Assembly (NCBI GenBank): GCA_963402885.1
Contig: OY727095.1
Coordinates: 35,283,001 to 35,347,000, forward strand
DNA from: Antedon bifida
Taxonomy: Eukaryota; Echinodermata; Crinoidea; Comatulida; Antedonidae
Direction of reading: 5' to 3'
Length of the DNA stretch: 64,000 nt
The notes under the pieces are model-generated. The model searched no databases. It was given only the letters and a program-made list of their open reading frames with translations, and was not told the origin of the DNA. Each line of letters starts with the position of its first letter. Within the stretch, counting starts at the first letter, position 1. The position numbers and the translations under genes were made by a program. Shown one piece after another: positions 10,459 through 24,771 of the stretch.

Positions 10459-13400
10459 CTATCCTTCGTACCACCGTGGGTCAAAGCCTGAATAGTATTC
10501 TTGATTATCACCAGCAGGATGCCTCTGTATATAATCATCATCGGAATCAAACATGACTTTCTCAGCGTAATCTTTTAACTGTTCAAAATAAGATAATAAA
10601 AAATAATGATAAAATTATGTGAATATACATTAAAACTCATTGGTAGAGTGAGGACAAAATGAATAATTAGGCATAGGCCTATATACAGTAAAATGTAACA
10701 AACAATGTAATCTTTTTAAAAACAAATGTGAACTCAATCCTCGACTCTACGTACGTCACCCTATGTCTTAAAATTATCCATTTATAGGCCTAATAGCCAC
10801 CTCAAAATATCTGTCTAAGCTAACCTATTCTATGTACACCACATGTTCCATTAATTTTCACAATCGCAAGTGCAAATGAATTTAACAGCATAATAAAATG
10901 AAATCTATTCATCCTTGTGGTGTTGTTAAATTATTTTATAGAACAGCAGTAGTATTTTATTATACTATAAATTAATATTTCTGTCAATGTTTAATGATAA
11001 AACTAAATAACAAAATAAACTTTTAAATTCAACGTATTTTCATAGAAGAATAGAACATATGTATTGTTTAATATTGATAGTTGCAGTGCAAGTTTATCTG
11101 CATAATTTATATAAATACACATCTAAGTAGACGGGCAATAATTACAATACTATTAATATTATTCAATTCATATCTCCGCATCATATATTTATTAAAACAT
11201 TATTACCAATAACGTTTTGATATTACGTGCATTGCATTTAGAAAATGTACATAAAGTCGTTAATATTATTGGCGTAATGATACCAAATTAAGAAGCAGAG
11301 AGTTGAGTGCGTCATCTGTTCCCAAATGTAAACCACTTTGATAGTTTTAGTGATCAGTTGTGAACTACAATATCACACTGAGAGCTTTATATGACGGTTT
11401 TAATGACAATAAAACGATTAAATTAGTAAACAGGGCCTCCATTACATTTGAGGTGTATGTGTATTCCTTTAAATATAGGTCTAAAATCAACTTTACTTTT
11501 GAATAATAAATTACCGCAAGATAAAGAAACGGCCACTGTTTCTTTTATGTTTGTACATGTGAATTTGCATTTTATTTGTTACAAGCTTTCAATAATTTAC
11601 GTTATTTATGTGTTACTAAGTAATAACACAGATTATTTAATATTACTGATGTTATTGTTTTGCGAATGCTTTATATCTTCAGCAGTTCAGTCATTGAAAG
11701 CCTCTCTCAGCTGCTGCCGTGGCTTTGATCAATTAATACAATAACTAGTCATCTTTCCCTAGCTTGAGTTCATCGTCATTATTAACGTTTTACTGACCTC
11801 TTGATTCGTGTGAACGAGTTGATGGACATATTATCACTAATTACAGCTTTTATCGTGATGATAGATTTACAGACATAAAGAATTTGAATACTGAATATTT
11901 ACTCATTACAAGTTTATTATTCCTTCTGCTGATGTGATCAGGCAATTTAATGTCGAATCATTACTTCCCATCTTTAGTTTTAAATTGTATGCACGTACTA
12001 TTATGTTACAAATAATTAGTAAAAAATTAGGTAATTATAACAGTGAAATCATGTGAATCAATTTACCAATTGATTTTTATTTTGTAACAGTATTTTTCTC
12101 CTTCGCGTTATATGTATTAAACGCTCTCCACGTACATTCACGTTGATTGACTTCATATGAACCGCTAAACAAAAGGCGTATATGATTAACTCCAATGCAA
12201 CAAGTATTTATTATTTGTTAAATTTAAAAAATATATTTCTATACTGAAATAAATTACATATTTGTAGTGTTGTGTACAGTTTAGATAATTTTACTTTAAA
12301 GAGGTTGAAGATATAACATTAAACAACGAATCTAGAATCTACGATTAAACTTAATTAGTCGTTATAGCTCTCTATTGCTTTAACTCATTTCATAGAAAGT
12401 ACTACAAAGTACAAGTAATATCCAACAAGGCAGATGTTGACGTAATTTGGTGAATTACGATGTAAATAATAAAAATAGACATAGTGATAACAATAGTACA
12501 ATTCCAGTGTGTTAGTTACTTTGTTGCTCGTCACAACGCCGCCGTCTTTGTTAGTTTGAATTGAAGAGCGCCCTCTCTATCGTCACACAAATTTAGGTTG
12601 TTTTTGTTACACCCCGCCGCCACACTCGTAAACGGTTTTATTTGTTGCCGACAACCAGATTTCAAAAAGACATTTATTCCTCCATAGCAATACAATACAA
12701 AATAGCATACAGAAATGATAAGGTAAAATAATTAAGATTATGATGATTGTTGGATAGACAAAAGAAAATAGAATAAAAAAAAAAAAATAGGCTATGGAGG
12801 AAGTTTGAACTATGATTTTAGTTGTTTAGGCTATTTATATCATTTTTTTTTGTAAACATTGATATTTTGTTTTTGTTCTGTGTTTTATTTGTTTTCTAAT
12901 AATACTGTAACGTACGTTGAGAGTCAATAACATAAATGTACCTATTGTAACATTTTGAATTGTGGGATTAAATTCCTAATATATGATTAATAACTAAATA
13001 AATAAATACTTATAGGATTCAGAAGACTAGAGTAAACAAACGCAAAATAACGTTATTGGTTTTATTTTTAGCTATGAAAAACATGATACGTCAAAATAAA
13101 CTTTTAAATGTATTCTGTGAGAAAAGTAATAAATACTAATGGGTGGTAATGCTGTCAATTGAAGGTTCGATGATAATTGCTATACATCTATGGCCGGTTA
13201 TACAATTATCGTATTTATTTACAATTTTTCGTCGCTGTCATCGCTGCATGGGCCCTACGGTTGCTAACCCAAAATAAACCGTCACCACGGTGGAGTAACT
13301 GATATGAAATAATCTAGTACGTTACGTTAAGTAACACACGGATAGGTGCGTACACTTGGATGATGTCACAATTTCATTTATAGACTGGCTTGTGCTTGAT

Positions 13401-16400
13401 TAATACGACTGCATAACTGAGCCGACTAATAACCGCCATTAGGTACTAGCCATCAAAATATAATTACACATTCAAGTGACAGATTAAAAACATTCCAGAG
13501 TAACGTTACCAAGTCCCTCCGGTTACTAGGAGCATGGATGTATTTGATGGTCATTATGAGAAAGTCAATAAGCGTTTATGAGAATATTTGTATGTAAACT
13601 TGTGTGTATTATTACCATTGAGTTATTTATAACTCTGTGACATTCATGTTAGATCTGTTTAAAGTAACATTCCAGCTTTCAGATAAATGCAATATTCATG
13701 ATTACAATTTATTTACCAACCATAATGTGTTATACAATATATATAATAAATATGGTATGATCAACTTATATGGAAGTCCACGGGCTCTTATTTAGTTTTT
13801 TTAGTAGAATGGTCGCTAGGGACACCAACACCAAACCTCATCATGGAGGGATTTTATATCTGTCTATTAAGCCTCATTACATACATATTTTTGTATTGTC
13901 TCATTATAAATTATCGTTCTTTTTTATTGTATTGTTTTACCATTGATAGAAACTAATAAATGTTGAATGTTGAATTATTAATTGAAGAGGTGACGCATGT
14001 TAATATAATAAATAAAAAATAATAAATAAAATAATAATATAATGGTATATAACCTTAATAATTAGAAGTGTAAATGGATACTGGGTAAACCTTAACCATC
14101 ATTGTTTCTCAACATAAATGCAATTAATGTTTTAATAATTCTGAGTAAGTTTTAAAAGTTCGTAATAGTACAAAACCAATCCAAAGATATTAATACAATA
14201 AGTAAAAACTTACCAATTTTGCTAAAACTCGAGCACTTTGTGCTCTCCGAACTTTCATCAAAGTTTCCTGTGAAGTAAATAATAAACATATGCTTATTAA
14301 TGATTTTTAGTCTTTCATTTTCAAGGTTGCCAGACAGTACGGATTATACTACTACAAACTTAATATTCCGATACTTATGACATGATATAATGGGCCTTTC
14401 AATTCATACAACATATGACAGCAAGATGAAATCAGAAATAGTTTATTTAAATAGACCGTTCATGCTAATTATTCATGCTTAAGTATTATTTATGATGTAT
14501 CCTTACGCTGCATTTTTACTTCCTAACTCAATATACTATCTTGAATTATCACTTCCTACACTGCTACCATTAACGTTATTACTACAAAAGCACAATCACT
14601 CACAGATTCCACACATTTATGCTATTAAGATTAATCTCAATTATGATGGACTAGATTACGTAGTTATGAAATGTTTATGCATCAACATTAAATATGGTGT
14701 ATCAGGTAATCCGAATTGATTAATAATTATAATCTGTATTTAATGCGTAAGTGGAATATCAAAACATTCCTGAGATTTCACCACAGTGACGTCGTAACAA
14801 CACGATTATTATATCAAATTCCAATTTTGTCTGTTTTCTATGTTCAACTTTGTAAAATGAGTTTTTTATTTCATAAATTATATAAAAATTACAGTTAGTC
14901 TAATTATATTATACTCTTAATTCATTTTCAGTTCAATTAAATTGTTATGTTATTGGTTGCTGCCCATGTCATCATCTGCTAAACTAAACAGAACGCACGA
15001 GAATACAATACAGTAATTTATAATATAGAGCATATATTTACAGTAATATCTGTATTTATTGAGACATTATTGGTTTAATGCCGCGGTAAATTTGTCTTTC
15101 TTAAAGGGAAAGGTAGTTTATATAGTCAGGTACCAACAAAGAGAAGAAGACAAGAAACAGGAAAAAGTGAAGGACTATTGGAAGGACTTAAGGTCATGGT
15201 ATATACAAACACATGCTAGGTAATGTTTTCGTGATTCTCAACTTGGAAAACAAATTAAATTCAAATAATTTGTGAAAGACATTCGATACAAATTGTTTTT
15301 ATAATGACGTTAATAAGACAATGTTGTAAGTCTTTGTTTATTCTATCTACATGCGTCACATAAACATATCGTGGTACAATTAGTGTATTTGACCATAACG
15401 CTAGTAGGGTTTAACGATGTTCCATGCGTAATTTCAATGTAACACCTAAATTAGTTAACATTTTCACGAATAATACTTCAATGAACTGTAGAAGCCTACT
15501 TAACCTCAATATAAAATATAAAGTAACAGTGTGAGATGACTTAACATTCGGCACGGCGGGTTTTATGATGAGAGCTGGTGGAAGCAATGTAAGTAATGTT
15601 CACACACTTGCTACCAAGTCGAAGTATTATACAGAGTGTATAAAGAACCGTCTCCACGTCGAATGGACGAGAAACAGCGCCATACCCTTATAGATACAAA
15701 ATATTGGCCAGTGACAATGACAATTACGTAATTGCAGTGCTGTACGGAAAATAGAATATAAAATGTATGAAGTGATTAAAAATAAGAAATTACTCTATCT
15801 TGTTTGGTGGAAAATGATAGGCCTTACTAATCTTATTATTTGGCTGCATGAATGAGCTATTAAAACTGATCCAAAGCATTAGTTGTAATTAACTGTTGAT
15901 CACGAAGTCACCGAGGCATTATTCAACAGCAAAATAACACAAAATGCTTTTATAACGATTGATTTTCTAATCAATTAATTAACTCACACGTGATAATGCT
16001 ACGCTCCCAAATACTGAAGTTACGTGCCCCCAGGGTACAGGATAGTTCGAGACAAAATATACCGAAATTCACCGTAATTTCGAATGTTTACTACTGCAAA
16101 CATGTTGCGCGCATGCTAACTGTATTCGAACTTAATTAAACACCTTTATTAAACATGCTAGACCTACTATACAAATGTATACCCAGGTGAACGAATAGAA
16201 CATTGAAATAAAAACTGTAATTATTTGAACGGTAAATTAAAAAGTATACACCCCTGGATTAATTCTGATAATTGAAAAAGCACAAAATATTTTTCTTGTT
16301 AACAGATCAATTTAAATATCTTAGAGCAACACACACAAGAAAACATTGCAGGATTGCCGAAAACAATGACAAATCCATTCATTGAATTAAAAACAATCAC

Positions 16401-19400
16401 ATCCACCATTTTTTGATAAAGAAGACATTTTAAAAATACCTAATGCGTCTAAAGTAATTCATACATTGTCATTCGATTCTGTCGGCATCTTGTAAAACAT
16501 TACAATACATGACTTATGGAACATCATTTGGCGGATGGCATGTGATGTTCAATCATGAGTATATTCTGCGGACGTCAAATAGAAAATTATGTACCACACA
16601 TCGTATTTATCATCATTTGTGTTATATTATAATAACTTGAAAGTTAAGTAAACGTTTACATTGTTTTAGCGGTGTTTTGTCTCATTCCTCTAATGTACCG
16701 GTGTTTGCATTTAAGGCTAATAACAAAATCACATGTCCTAATGTATCCCAACAATAATGTCCGTTTTTCAAAAGGAAAGTATTTTCAACTGAAAAGCAAA
16801 ATTATTAATTACGAAAAGGTGTTATAAGCATATTTTTTGCCTTTTTTAATATATTTAAATTACTTTCTTATACACAATAATTTGAGATAAACTGTATTCT
16901 TCCCATTCGGAGCAGTTATTATAACAGAACTTTACAACTTACAAGAGAGATACAGAATTCCAAAACAGTTGAAAACAAAACACTATTACCTATATTTTTT
17001 CTGTACGTATATTTCATAATCATGGAATGCTGTAGTTTGAATATATTTAATATTTATATAATGCGCATGCGCTAATTGACTAATTCTATAATTGGGATCT
17101 AATCCTCCTCAGGCTTACAGTACGCCATTTAAATTTTCCTCCGAATTCGAACAGGAAAGTTTATCAAAATCAATGACAAGCTTTAGTAGTAACGTATCCT
17201 AACTAATTTTAAAAGCATGAACTCCAATGTGTACAGTGTAAAGTCAACAAACAAATATTAAACAAAATCATCCCAGACTATAGGCATATCTCAAGCTCAA
17301 TATGGGCATTAAAAGTACACTAAAAATATTAGTCGCGACTTTAAAGCACTTGCGTATCGCTGGTTTTAGTGTTTATATGAATATCATCGTTCACTACTCA
17401 GGATCATCAAGAAAACTCTTACATTCGTGTCTGCAATCTGTTTCTATTATTCTGACATGTCGAGTATTACAAATTAATTGTTTTTATTTTTAATAAAGAC
17501 AGAGAAAATAATAGATATATTCTGTCAAACTATTAACGATTGTGTACTGTTAAAGTAACACCTGTTCCTACAATGTATTAATAGTCTCGCTTTATCCATC
17601 GTATCTGACATATTAGATTTGTTTTTCTTGTGAATAATAGATTAAAATTGTTCTGCAATCGTTATTCGCACATTAATCGTGAGGCCGAGCGAAAAATAAA
17701 GTCAGTATTCAAGCGAATGCAATTCCCCTCAAATCTCACGCCTTATCACCTGGTCTATTAGATACCATTTATCATGTGTACTAAGGTTATTAGTTAGCCA
17801 GCCAAATGTTTCGACTGAACGTTATTTTATTTAAATTGATGTCCGTGTATTTTACTTGATCTTTACGTTCATTGATAACTAATTCCGTGAGGCCGAGTAG
17901 GGCATACGACACGGTATAAAAGATTGAACCAACTTGACTGAACCCATTAGGCTTAACATGAAGGTGAATTACAAAAATATTCTGAAAACATGAATTTGAA
18001 AAATAAAGCTGCAAATCTGTACAATAATCTCGAGTGGATTAAGCTTTAATAAGTCGATCAGACTAATATACTACTAAACTCCGATATTAATAAATGAATA
18101 ATCGTAGAACGTAATTCCTATAAATGACGCTGATGTAGCGGTGTAATCTGTCAATAGGAAGGAAACGGAACATTAACACAGCAATCAGCCATATACTATT
18201 GATTGGATTTGACAATCGATTTTAATGGATTCACTTTAGTGTAGCTTATTAAAAAAAGTCTTTACAGCTTAACATACAGAAAAACTAGTGTAGTAACATG
18301 CATAAAAGAAGAACTAGTGAAACTATACAAAGGGTCTCTTATATCACTACAGCCTTGTTCGAACCTCAGCCTAACATATATGTTCTGTGAGGAAGCATGC
18401 ATGAAGCCAGGAGGTTGTGCGTGCCAACTCAGATAAAACCCCTATTGAATATAGATCAACACGTTTATAGTATTTGAAGTTGATGCATATATTGGTAACT
18501 ATTAGTAATAACAAATACAGATTTGTTTCCTCCTTCCAATTTTTAACAATCCTGGTAATAATATACATAGTTATCAAGACATCGTTAACAGCACGAAACT
18601 CTTCTCATTGTAAGCCCTAAACGACTCGTGACTTAATTTGTAGTCCATTTATACCTACAGTCGATGAGAGTGTCGATATTAGTAACCGTATGTAATCTAG
18701 GTGCAGATGAATAATATTAGATAGTATCGTATAGGCGGTAATGCTGGCGCAACCAAGAGCCGACTTGATAAACAGAGAAACACAGCATAAACATTACAAT
18801 TTGTCAGATCACAATACGCTCACAACTATTTATTAATAATCAAAGTACAGTTTTTTGGGTGCGCACATTAAATGTGTAGAGCTGCAAACTATGAAAAAAC
18901 AATCAGATTCACCTTTCCTTGTCTTTGTACATCCTTGAGAAATAAGTATCATATACAGATAAAGCGTCTGTGTTTAAATATTTTTAGACTTTCTCAAAAG
19001 TAGGGCATTACTTAATTTATTATTGTGGCACTTTGCGTACACTAAACCATATCAATGTGCATTAAGTGTAAAACAAGCATGTTCTACTTCAGTGGTACTT
19101 GCTGATGTATGTCATGATACATTAGCAAAGTACATGCTAACAACCGAATATACTCGAGCTAAAATAACAGTATTTAAGGTTATTCTTCGGACAATTGTGC
19201 TACCAAATTTGTTTGTAGATATTCTTAGGCCTAAATAGTTGCTTCCATTTAAAAGTCCATTCATTTATTTCATCGTATTCTCGAGTTAAGTGTCGTAAGA
19301 AACGAAGAAGTACTCTCTCGCTCTCATAGTGTTTATCTATTGAATCACCCTAATCTATATATTAACTCTATTGTCTAAAGGTGAGAACATTTTTGTTTAT

Positions 19401-22400
19401 ACGCGAACGTGGTACGTGTACTGAATTGAAATACTGGATTATATCCAATTAATTAGGTTGGAAAACTAATTGACAATAAGATACAAAATTATTAAGGTTT
19501 AGACAGATTGAAGTTGATTGAGATGTATTCATTAATAATCTTTATGAATTAATTATGAACGAATCACGCAATACAAAGACGTGTGCTATTCAGTTCTCAG
19601 CGGGACCGTGAACGTGTTTTGTGTCAAATCGAAAACCATTCATTCAATCCAGGATTATTCAATGCTTATACCTGCGTAACTGAATTCGTTAACAATTCTG
19701 TTAGGCCTATTGAAAATAAAATATTATGTCGACCGCTGTGATGACAAATATATCTTACGTCCTAACTACTTCTCTTTCTATGGTGCGAAAATATATTGGT
19801 TAAAACATAATACTGCATGTTATCACGTGCTCAATAGACTGATTATAGCAAGATACTAGAGCATAAAACAAACGGATGTCACTAATATTAAAAACGACAT
19901 GGGGCAAAGTTTATTGATAACAACCTACAAGCAACATTAATCTTACTAGTAATGAACATTATCCTCAATAGCGTTTTGAATATAACAAAACAAACACTAC
20001 CAGGTTAGACCTATGGACATTGTACCGAATAACAACATTGCTTTACGTTCACTTTTGGTGTATTTTGTCTCAAAGAAGAAAGGCTTCAGACGGAAGTACT
20101 TCAATCGATGTAAAACGTCTTGATTCACAAATATATAAATTTACTGATAATATTCAAAGTGCATATAATTAATTAGGTATAACACGTAATTCACCTATAA
20201 TCTATTAGCCTATATCTATCCATTATAGAGTTAGTCATAAGTTCCCTGGTTAGAGTATTACCGTGCAGGAAAGATGCGGCGCCAGGAGCACCTAATATAT
20301 TTGAAAGCATAATTGAAGAAATAACCGTGTTTAAAAGCAATGGAGCAATAAAGTAATAGTTCTTTTATTGTCATTTTTATTGTTTTTCAATGGAAATGTT
20401 TCAATAAACATTTTAATTGCTAGCATTTTCTTGAGAGAAATTACAATCGAGTTCAGGAAGTTGATATTGTAGTTTTAGAATATAACAGATAATAATCTAG
20501 GACACATACTCGGGATCTGCTTCCTATTATGACACTGTCACATCTTCCTTTAAGTGGGCCTCATGACTTTAAATTGCCTTGCATATATTGTAGCAACTAT
20601 TTATTTATATTTTAAATAATACATCAGATGATACAAAATCATATAAAATAAACACAATACAAATATCTAAAGAAAAAAATTGCTACTGGCGACAACATTC
20701 AGACAACATAGATGCTTTGGGCTCCATATCGAATACTTCAGTAATTTTGATAATGTGGAACCTAATTCGTGGAAATCATAAGATTACCTATCGATAATTA
20801 AGGATACACACATTGACCTACAAAAGATTACCTTGTCTTTCTTTATAGTTGCCGACAATTATTATACCCCAAGCACTCTTTGTCTTTTCTAAATATGGTT
20901 TTATTTTCGAAACAAGATCATATTTTAAGGAACGGAATGCATGTTATAAGATATAAAGGTATAGGAGATTTCAGGTATTCTTAGTATAAACTGTAATATT
21001 GGCTTGTTTAGTTAAAACAATATGTACTAGAGTTTCTATAAAATCGAAATTACTGGTCATTTCTAGCAGGTATAATTTTAAATTTACCTCTTCACGCTAC
21101 AATATCCAGGACCATGAAACAATATAGGCCAGACTTCGGTCAGATTTCATTTCGCCAATCAAACGATTAATGTAATAACTTTATAACGTGTTATCCTTGT
21201 TTTATTTTAATATGTTACTTGTACAACATTGACGCCAAAGAATGACATTAGACATTTGGGATGATAACCGGTAAAATAATCAATCATATTAATAATTGTA
21301 TGACAATAATCAATATTAAAATAACATTGCAATGGTTATTGTAAAAATGAAAATGTTATTCGATTGTAGTTCTTTCATTTTCATTTAAATATAGATAACA
21401 AAAACAACAAAGGAGGAAGTTTCCAAATTAATGGTAATTGTAGGTTAAAAATAGGGGTAACATTAATATTGAATTAATGACGTTGCACTTTGGATGTATT
21501 GTTGTTGAATATTATTCTACAATTAGCTCAAGGAGTTCATAAGGGAATATTATACAGTAACGAAATGAAAGAGAAATCATCGTGTCGTATGCTCATCTTT
21601 AATTTGAAACATCTTAAATTGAAGATGTTCACTTCCATAAAACGATGTCTGGTTATTGCTAAGTGATTTGAGAATACCAAGACGCCAGAACAGATATCCT
21701 ATTTTTGTACTTTCCGGCTATAAACTACTGTACATTAGGTCGATTAAAATAAAAACATGCGTAATATTGAAAATGACGATGATTAGTGTATCTCGTTAGT
21801 AAAGAAAAACAAAAGAACAATAGATTATATCATATTGGCATACTTAAATATTATTATTGTTAAATGTATTTTAATATCTTACCAAGGAAGATTTTAAATT
21901 TTCTAAAATGTCTTTATTTCATAATTGTTTAAACTTTATAAAAACGGTGCAATATGATACCGAAATGTTCAATGTATTTGTTGATGATTTGTATATGATT
22001 TTATCTTATAATATTGTGAGTTTATTAGTAGAATTCAAATGATTACAAGTGAGACCAATGAAGAATATCTCCTTTGTAATATTTCGAATAATTATCTGCC
22101 CTCCTCAACGTACACATACCAGCCAAGTTCACCAGATCGCATGTAATATTTATCTCTCCTACCCATTAACGTACACACACCAGCCAAGTTCACCAGATCT
22201 CATGTAATGTTCATCTCCCCTCCCCATCAACGTACACACACCAGCCAAGTTCACCAGATCTCATGTAATATTTATCTCCCCTACCCATCAACGTACACAC
22301 ACCAGCCAAGTTCACCAGATCTCATGTAATGTTCATCTGCCCTCCTCATCAACGTACACACACCAGCCAAGTTCACCAGATCTCATGTAATATTTATCTC

Positions 22401-24128
22401 CCCTACCCATCAACGTACACACACACCAGATCTCATGTAATATTTATCTCCCCTACCCATCAACGTACACACACCAGCCAAGTTCACCAGATCTCATGTA
22501 ATGTTTATCTGCCCTCACCATCAACGTACACACACACACCAGATCTCATGTAATATTTATCTTCCCTCCCCATCAACGTACACACACCAGCCAAGTTCAC
22601 CAGATCTGATTTAATGATTCGTATACTTGAAGAGACAAAGGCGTTAACCTTATTTAGTCCATAGAAATACATTACAGAGCATTGTCTTTTTGTATGGTAG
22701 TCCATTTATTAGTAGATAAGGAAATTAATGTCCTTTCCTCTGAAGTAATATCCTTAGAAACTCAATTTCTTATTCACGTATTAACAATACAGACATTTTA
22801 TCCAACAACTACTTTGTCAAAGGCTTTCTGGAAAAGAAGGAATAACAAATGGGGAATAGATCAAATAAACTGTAAAATGTATTTACTTTAATAATGTAGC
22901 GTTATTAATGTGTTTGCCACGAGGAGAATTCCCGCTTTTACGAGCACGCAACGCGTCTATGGTTTTAGAATAAGAGTTTTGAATAGTGAAAACGATCTTG
23001 TTAGGTGGTGTACTACGAACTATCAATCTGTTACGATCTTTAAATCTCTTCAATAAATGGGAGAACATCCTATTTTAGTGTGATTTTCCGTTTTTGTATA
23101 AAATAAAAGTGATCAATCAATCAATAATAGTAATATTCTACCGTGATTTGTTCATATTTAGGAAGTAGTAGTATATCATTTTTCTCATTCATCATCAAAG
23201 ATATAAACAAGTTTATATGCATTGTCAGAAAGGTTCGGAACTATCAAAAACAATTCAAAATACACCCAATCAATCTCACTGCTTTATATCGTAAAGTGGA
23301 CAGCATTAAGACCAGCGTGAAACAATTTACATTTAACAATTAGTAAATGTAACTACCAATTACATTCTACCATAGTTACATTACGAAGCGTTTAACTAAA
23401 GTAGGATATAATCAATAAATAATTAAACGGACAATCAGGCGTGATAACTTGTAAATTATAGAAAGACAGACTTCTAAACAACCCAGAATAGAGTAATACT
23501 GTAGAATATTAGGCGGTTTGCTACATTAAGAACAAAGCTAAAAGGTCTTTCACACCTGTTCTGGTACGGTTCCAGTCCGGCGAATCGAACATCAATGTTT
23601 CGTTTTCACGACGCTTCACGCGGATATGCGCCAATCGATATGCGCGTAGCCGCCTGAAAACGAAACATTGACATTCGATTGGATTTTCCGGCGCCGGACC
23701 GGAACCGTACCGGAACAGGTGTGAAAGACCCTTAACTCGTGTAAGGAAAACGAGCTGATTTTGAAAGAAGATGAATAATTTACTAGTTCAACATCGCTTT
23801 ATACAACTATGATACCATGTAGCCTATTTCAATGGGACAATCGTATTACTAATCTGAAATGTAGTAAACTTAAGCTACAATAAAACATCCCAGTTGATGT
23901 GATGAGGCTGCAGGTTATAACAGTTTTTGTACGCGCGCGTGTGAATTGTATTACACTCACCTGTGTTTCTGTTGATGGTTGTGTTCTTTTACCGGATTTC
24001 CATCTATTAGCTTTATTTACATTGCGATCCCTACCAGTAGTGTGGTGTTGACTTGAGCACATTTGACACAACAATACAATTAGTAAACAAATGAATATTA
24101 AAACCCAAGCACTTTGGCTAGATTTCAT
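10459..24128 (-). CDS. Putative corazonin-like neuropeptide precursor (3-4 coding exons)
   Basis: The first coding exon is 24131-23961, with an acceptor (ggttttttttcag) just 3 nt before the ATG at 24128. It encodes 56 residues: signal peptide 1 to ~26, then QHHTTGRDRNVNKANRWKS and the amidation/cleavage site GKR (46-48). Its donor is gtgagt. Later exons, all phase 0, are an optional 21-nt microexon 18933-18913 (DVQRQGK), 14267-14214 (18 residues, acceptor acttcacag, donor gtaagt) and 10578-10459 (39 residues plus stop). With the microexon the precursor is 120 residues. Loss of GKR would give a 19-residue amide with N-terminal pyroglutamate. The NRWK(S)G ending resembles echinoderm corazonin-type peptides (NRWKAG-amide); the family assignment is inference. 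Exon 1 is the firmest part, the microexon the weakest. An upstream non-coding exon is implied. Confidence 0.6.
10579..14213 (-). other. Intron of the corazonin-like precursor gene
   Basis: Non-coding and AT-rich. It includes a GC-richer patch at 12530-12660 and a possible LINE 3' tail at 13860-13975. No foldback element recognised. Confidence 0.45.
13860..13975 (+). mobile_element. Possible LINE 3' end
   Basis: Ends in the simple tail aataaatgttgaatgttgaa, like the segments ending near 1280 and 25832. No coding part of the element remains. Confidence 0.35.
14268..18912 (-). other. Intron of the corazonin-like precursor gene
   Basis: Long AT-rich stretch. Several 60-75 codon frames occur, but none has both splice signals and recognisable protein composition. 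Confidence 0.45.
22087..22608. repeat. ~62-bp minisatellite, about 9 copies
   Basis: The unit contains caacgtacacacaccagcc, aagttcaccagatctcatg and taatatttatctcccc. Two units are shortened by about 17 bp. Short frames over the array are repeat artefacts. Confidence 0.92.
23542..23733. mobile_element. GC-rich foldback (MITE-like) element
   Basis: About 192 bp with long inverted ends: aaggtctttcacacctgttc at the left and gaacaggtgtgaaagaccct at the right. Further mirrored blocks follow (ggtacggttcc/ggaaccgtacc, tgtttcgttttc/gaaaacgaaaca). It is markedly GC-richer than its surroundings and lies in an intron of the corazonin-like gene. Confidence 0.85.
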
Positions 24129-24224
24129 TTTCTGAAAAAAAACCAAAATAAACAAAATGTCTTTCAGATGTTTAGCCTAATTTGTCGTTCTTATCTTGTA
24201 AGTGGAAGAACGAGTTTTTCTATT

Positions 24225-24386
24225 AAGCTCTGTCTACTCTATCAAACTTTATGTGACTAAAAAAAAATGTGATGTGCCCATATATGGACATGATGATGTC
24301 ATATCACTACTTTGTTGGCATATCACTACCATTTTTGGGCACATCTCACTTTTTGTCAAACTAGTTTGATAGTGTAGACAGAGCTT
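24225..24386. mobile_element. Foldback (MITE-like) element, TIR aagctctgtctac
   Basis: 162 bp. The termini aagctctgtctactctatca and tgatagtgtagacagagctt are inverted copies. It is a compact relative of the 400-bp copy at 607-1006 and lies about 100 bp upstream of the corazonin-like signal-peptide exon (minus sense). Confidence 0.85.
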
Positions 24387-24771
24387 TACAAACAAAATCA
24401 GAACACTTTAACGTTGAATAAGCAGACGGGGGAACGTACAGTAAACGTACAATAAAACAGACAGCAGAATACACGAACAAAATGATTCAATCAATAACAC
24501 ATTTTAAAGATTGTTTTGCTTACAATAACACTCCAGCTTTACTTGTATTACAGCTATAAGTGAAACTGTTATCAGGTCATTTATATTAATCTATCGAGTC
24601 ATGATTTAATGTTCTGGTAGATAAATAGATTCGTTTTATCCATCGATGCCATTCAGTTTAATCTATTTTTAGCTTATAATTAATACATCCATCAATAACA
24701 AGCTAACATCTCTAATGAGCTACAATAATTGTGTCAACACTAGGCACGTTAATCTTGTTGTGACACCAGTA

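Larger units (their letters stand above)
18934..23960 (-). other. Intron of the corazonin-like precursor gene
   Basis: Holds the 62-bp minisatellite (22087-22608) and a GC-rich foldback element (23542-23733). Two 60-66 codon frames at 22883-23068 (-) and 23143-23343 (+) were considered but lack support. Confidence 0.45.

Noticed and set aside
14893-15014. Acceptor-like attcattttcag at 14920-14931 followed by 27 open codons on the plus strand
   Set aside because: No upstream partner exon and no recognisable protein; it lies antisense within an intron.
20823-20890. Possible extra minus-strand exon with gtaatc donor
   Set aside because: The open frame is not the phase needed to join the corazonin-like exons, and the acceptor is poor.
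22329-22553. 74-codon plus-strand frame rich in THTS/YLPYPST
   Set aside because: Translation of the 62-bp tandem repeat only.
22883-23343. Two 60-66 codon frames (minus 22883-23068, plus 23143-23343), considered as extra exons of the corazonin-like gene
   Set aside because: The minus frame has a weak acceptor and its phase does not fit exon 1 except at a poor internal AG. The plus frame has the wrong strand and no family similarity.
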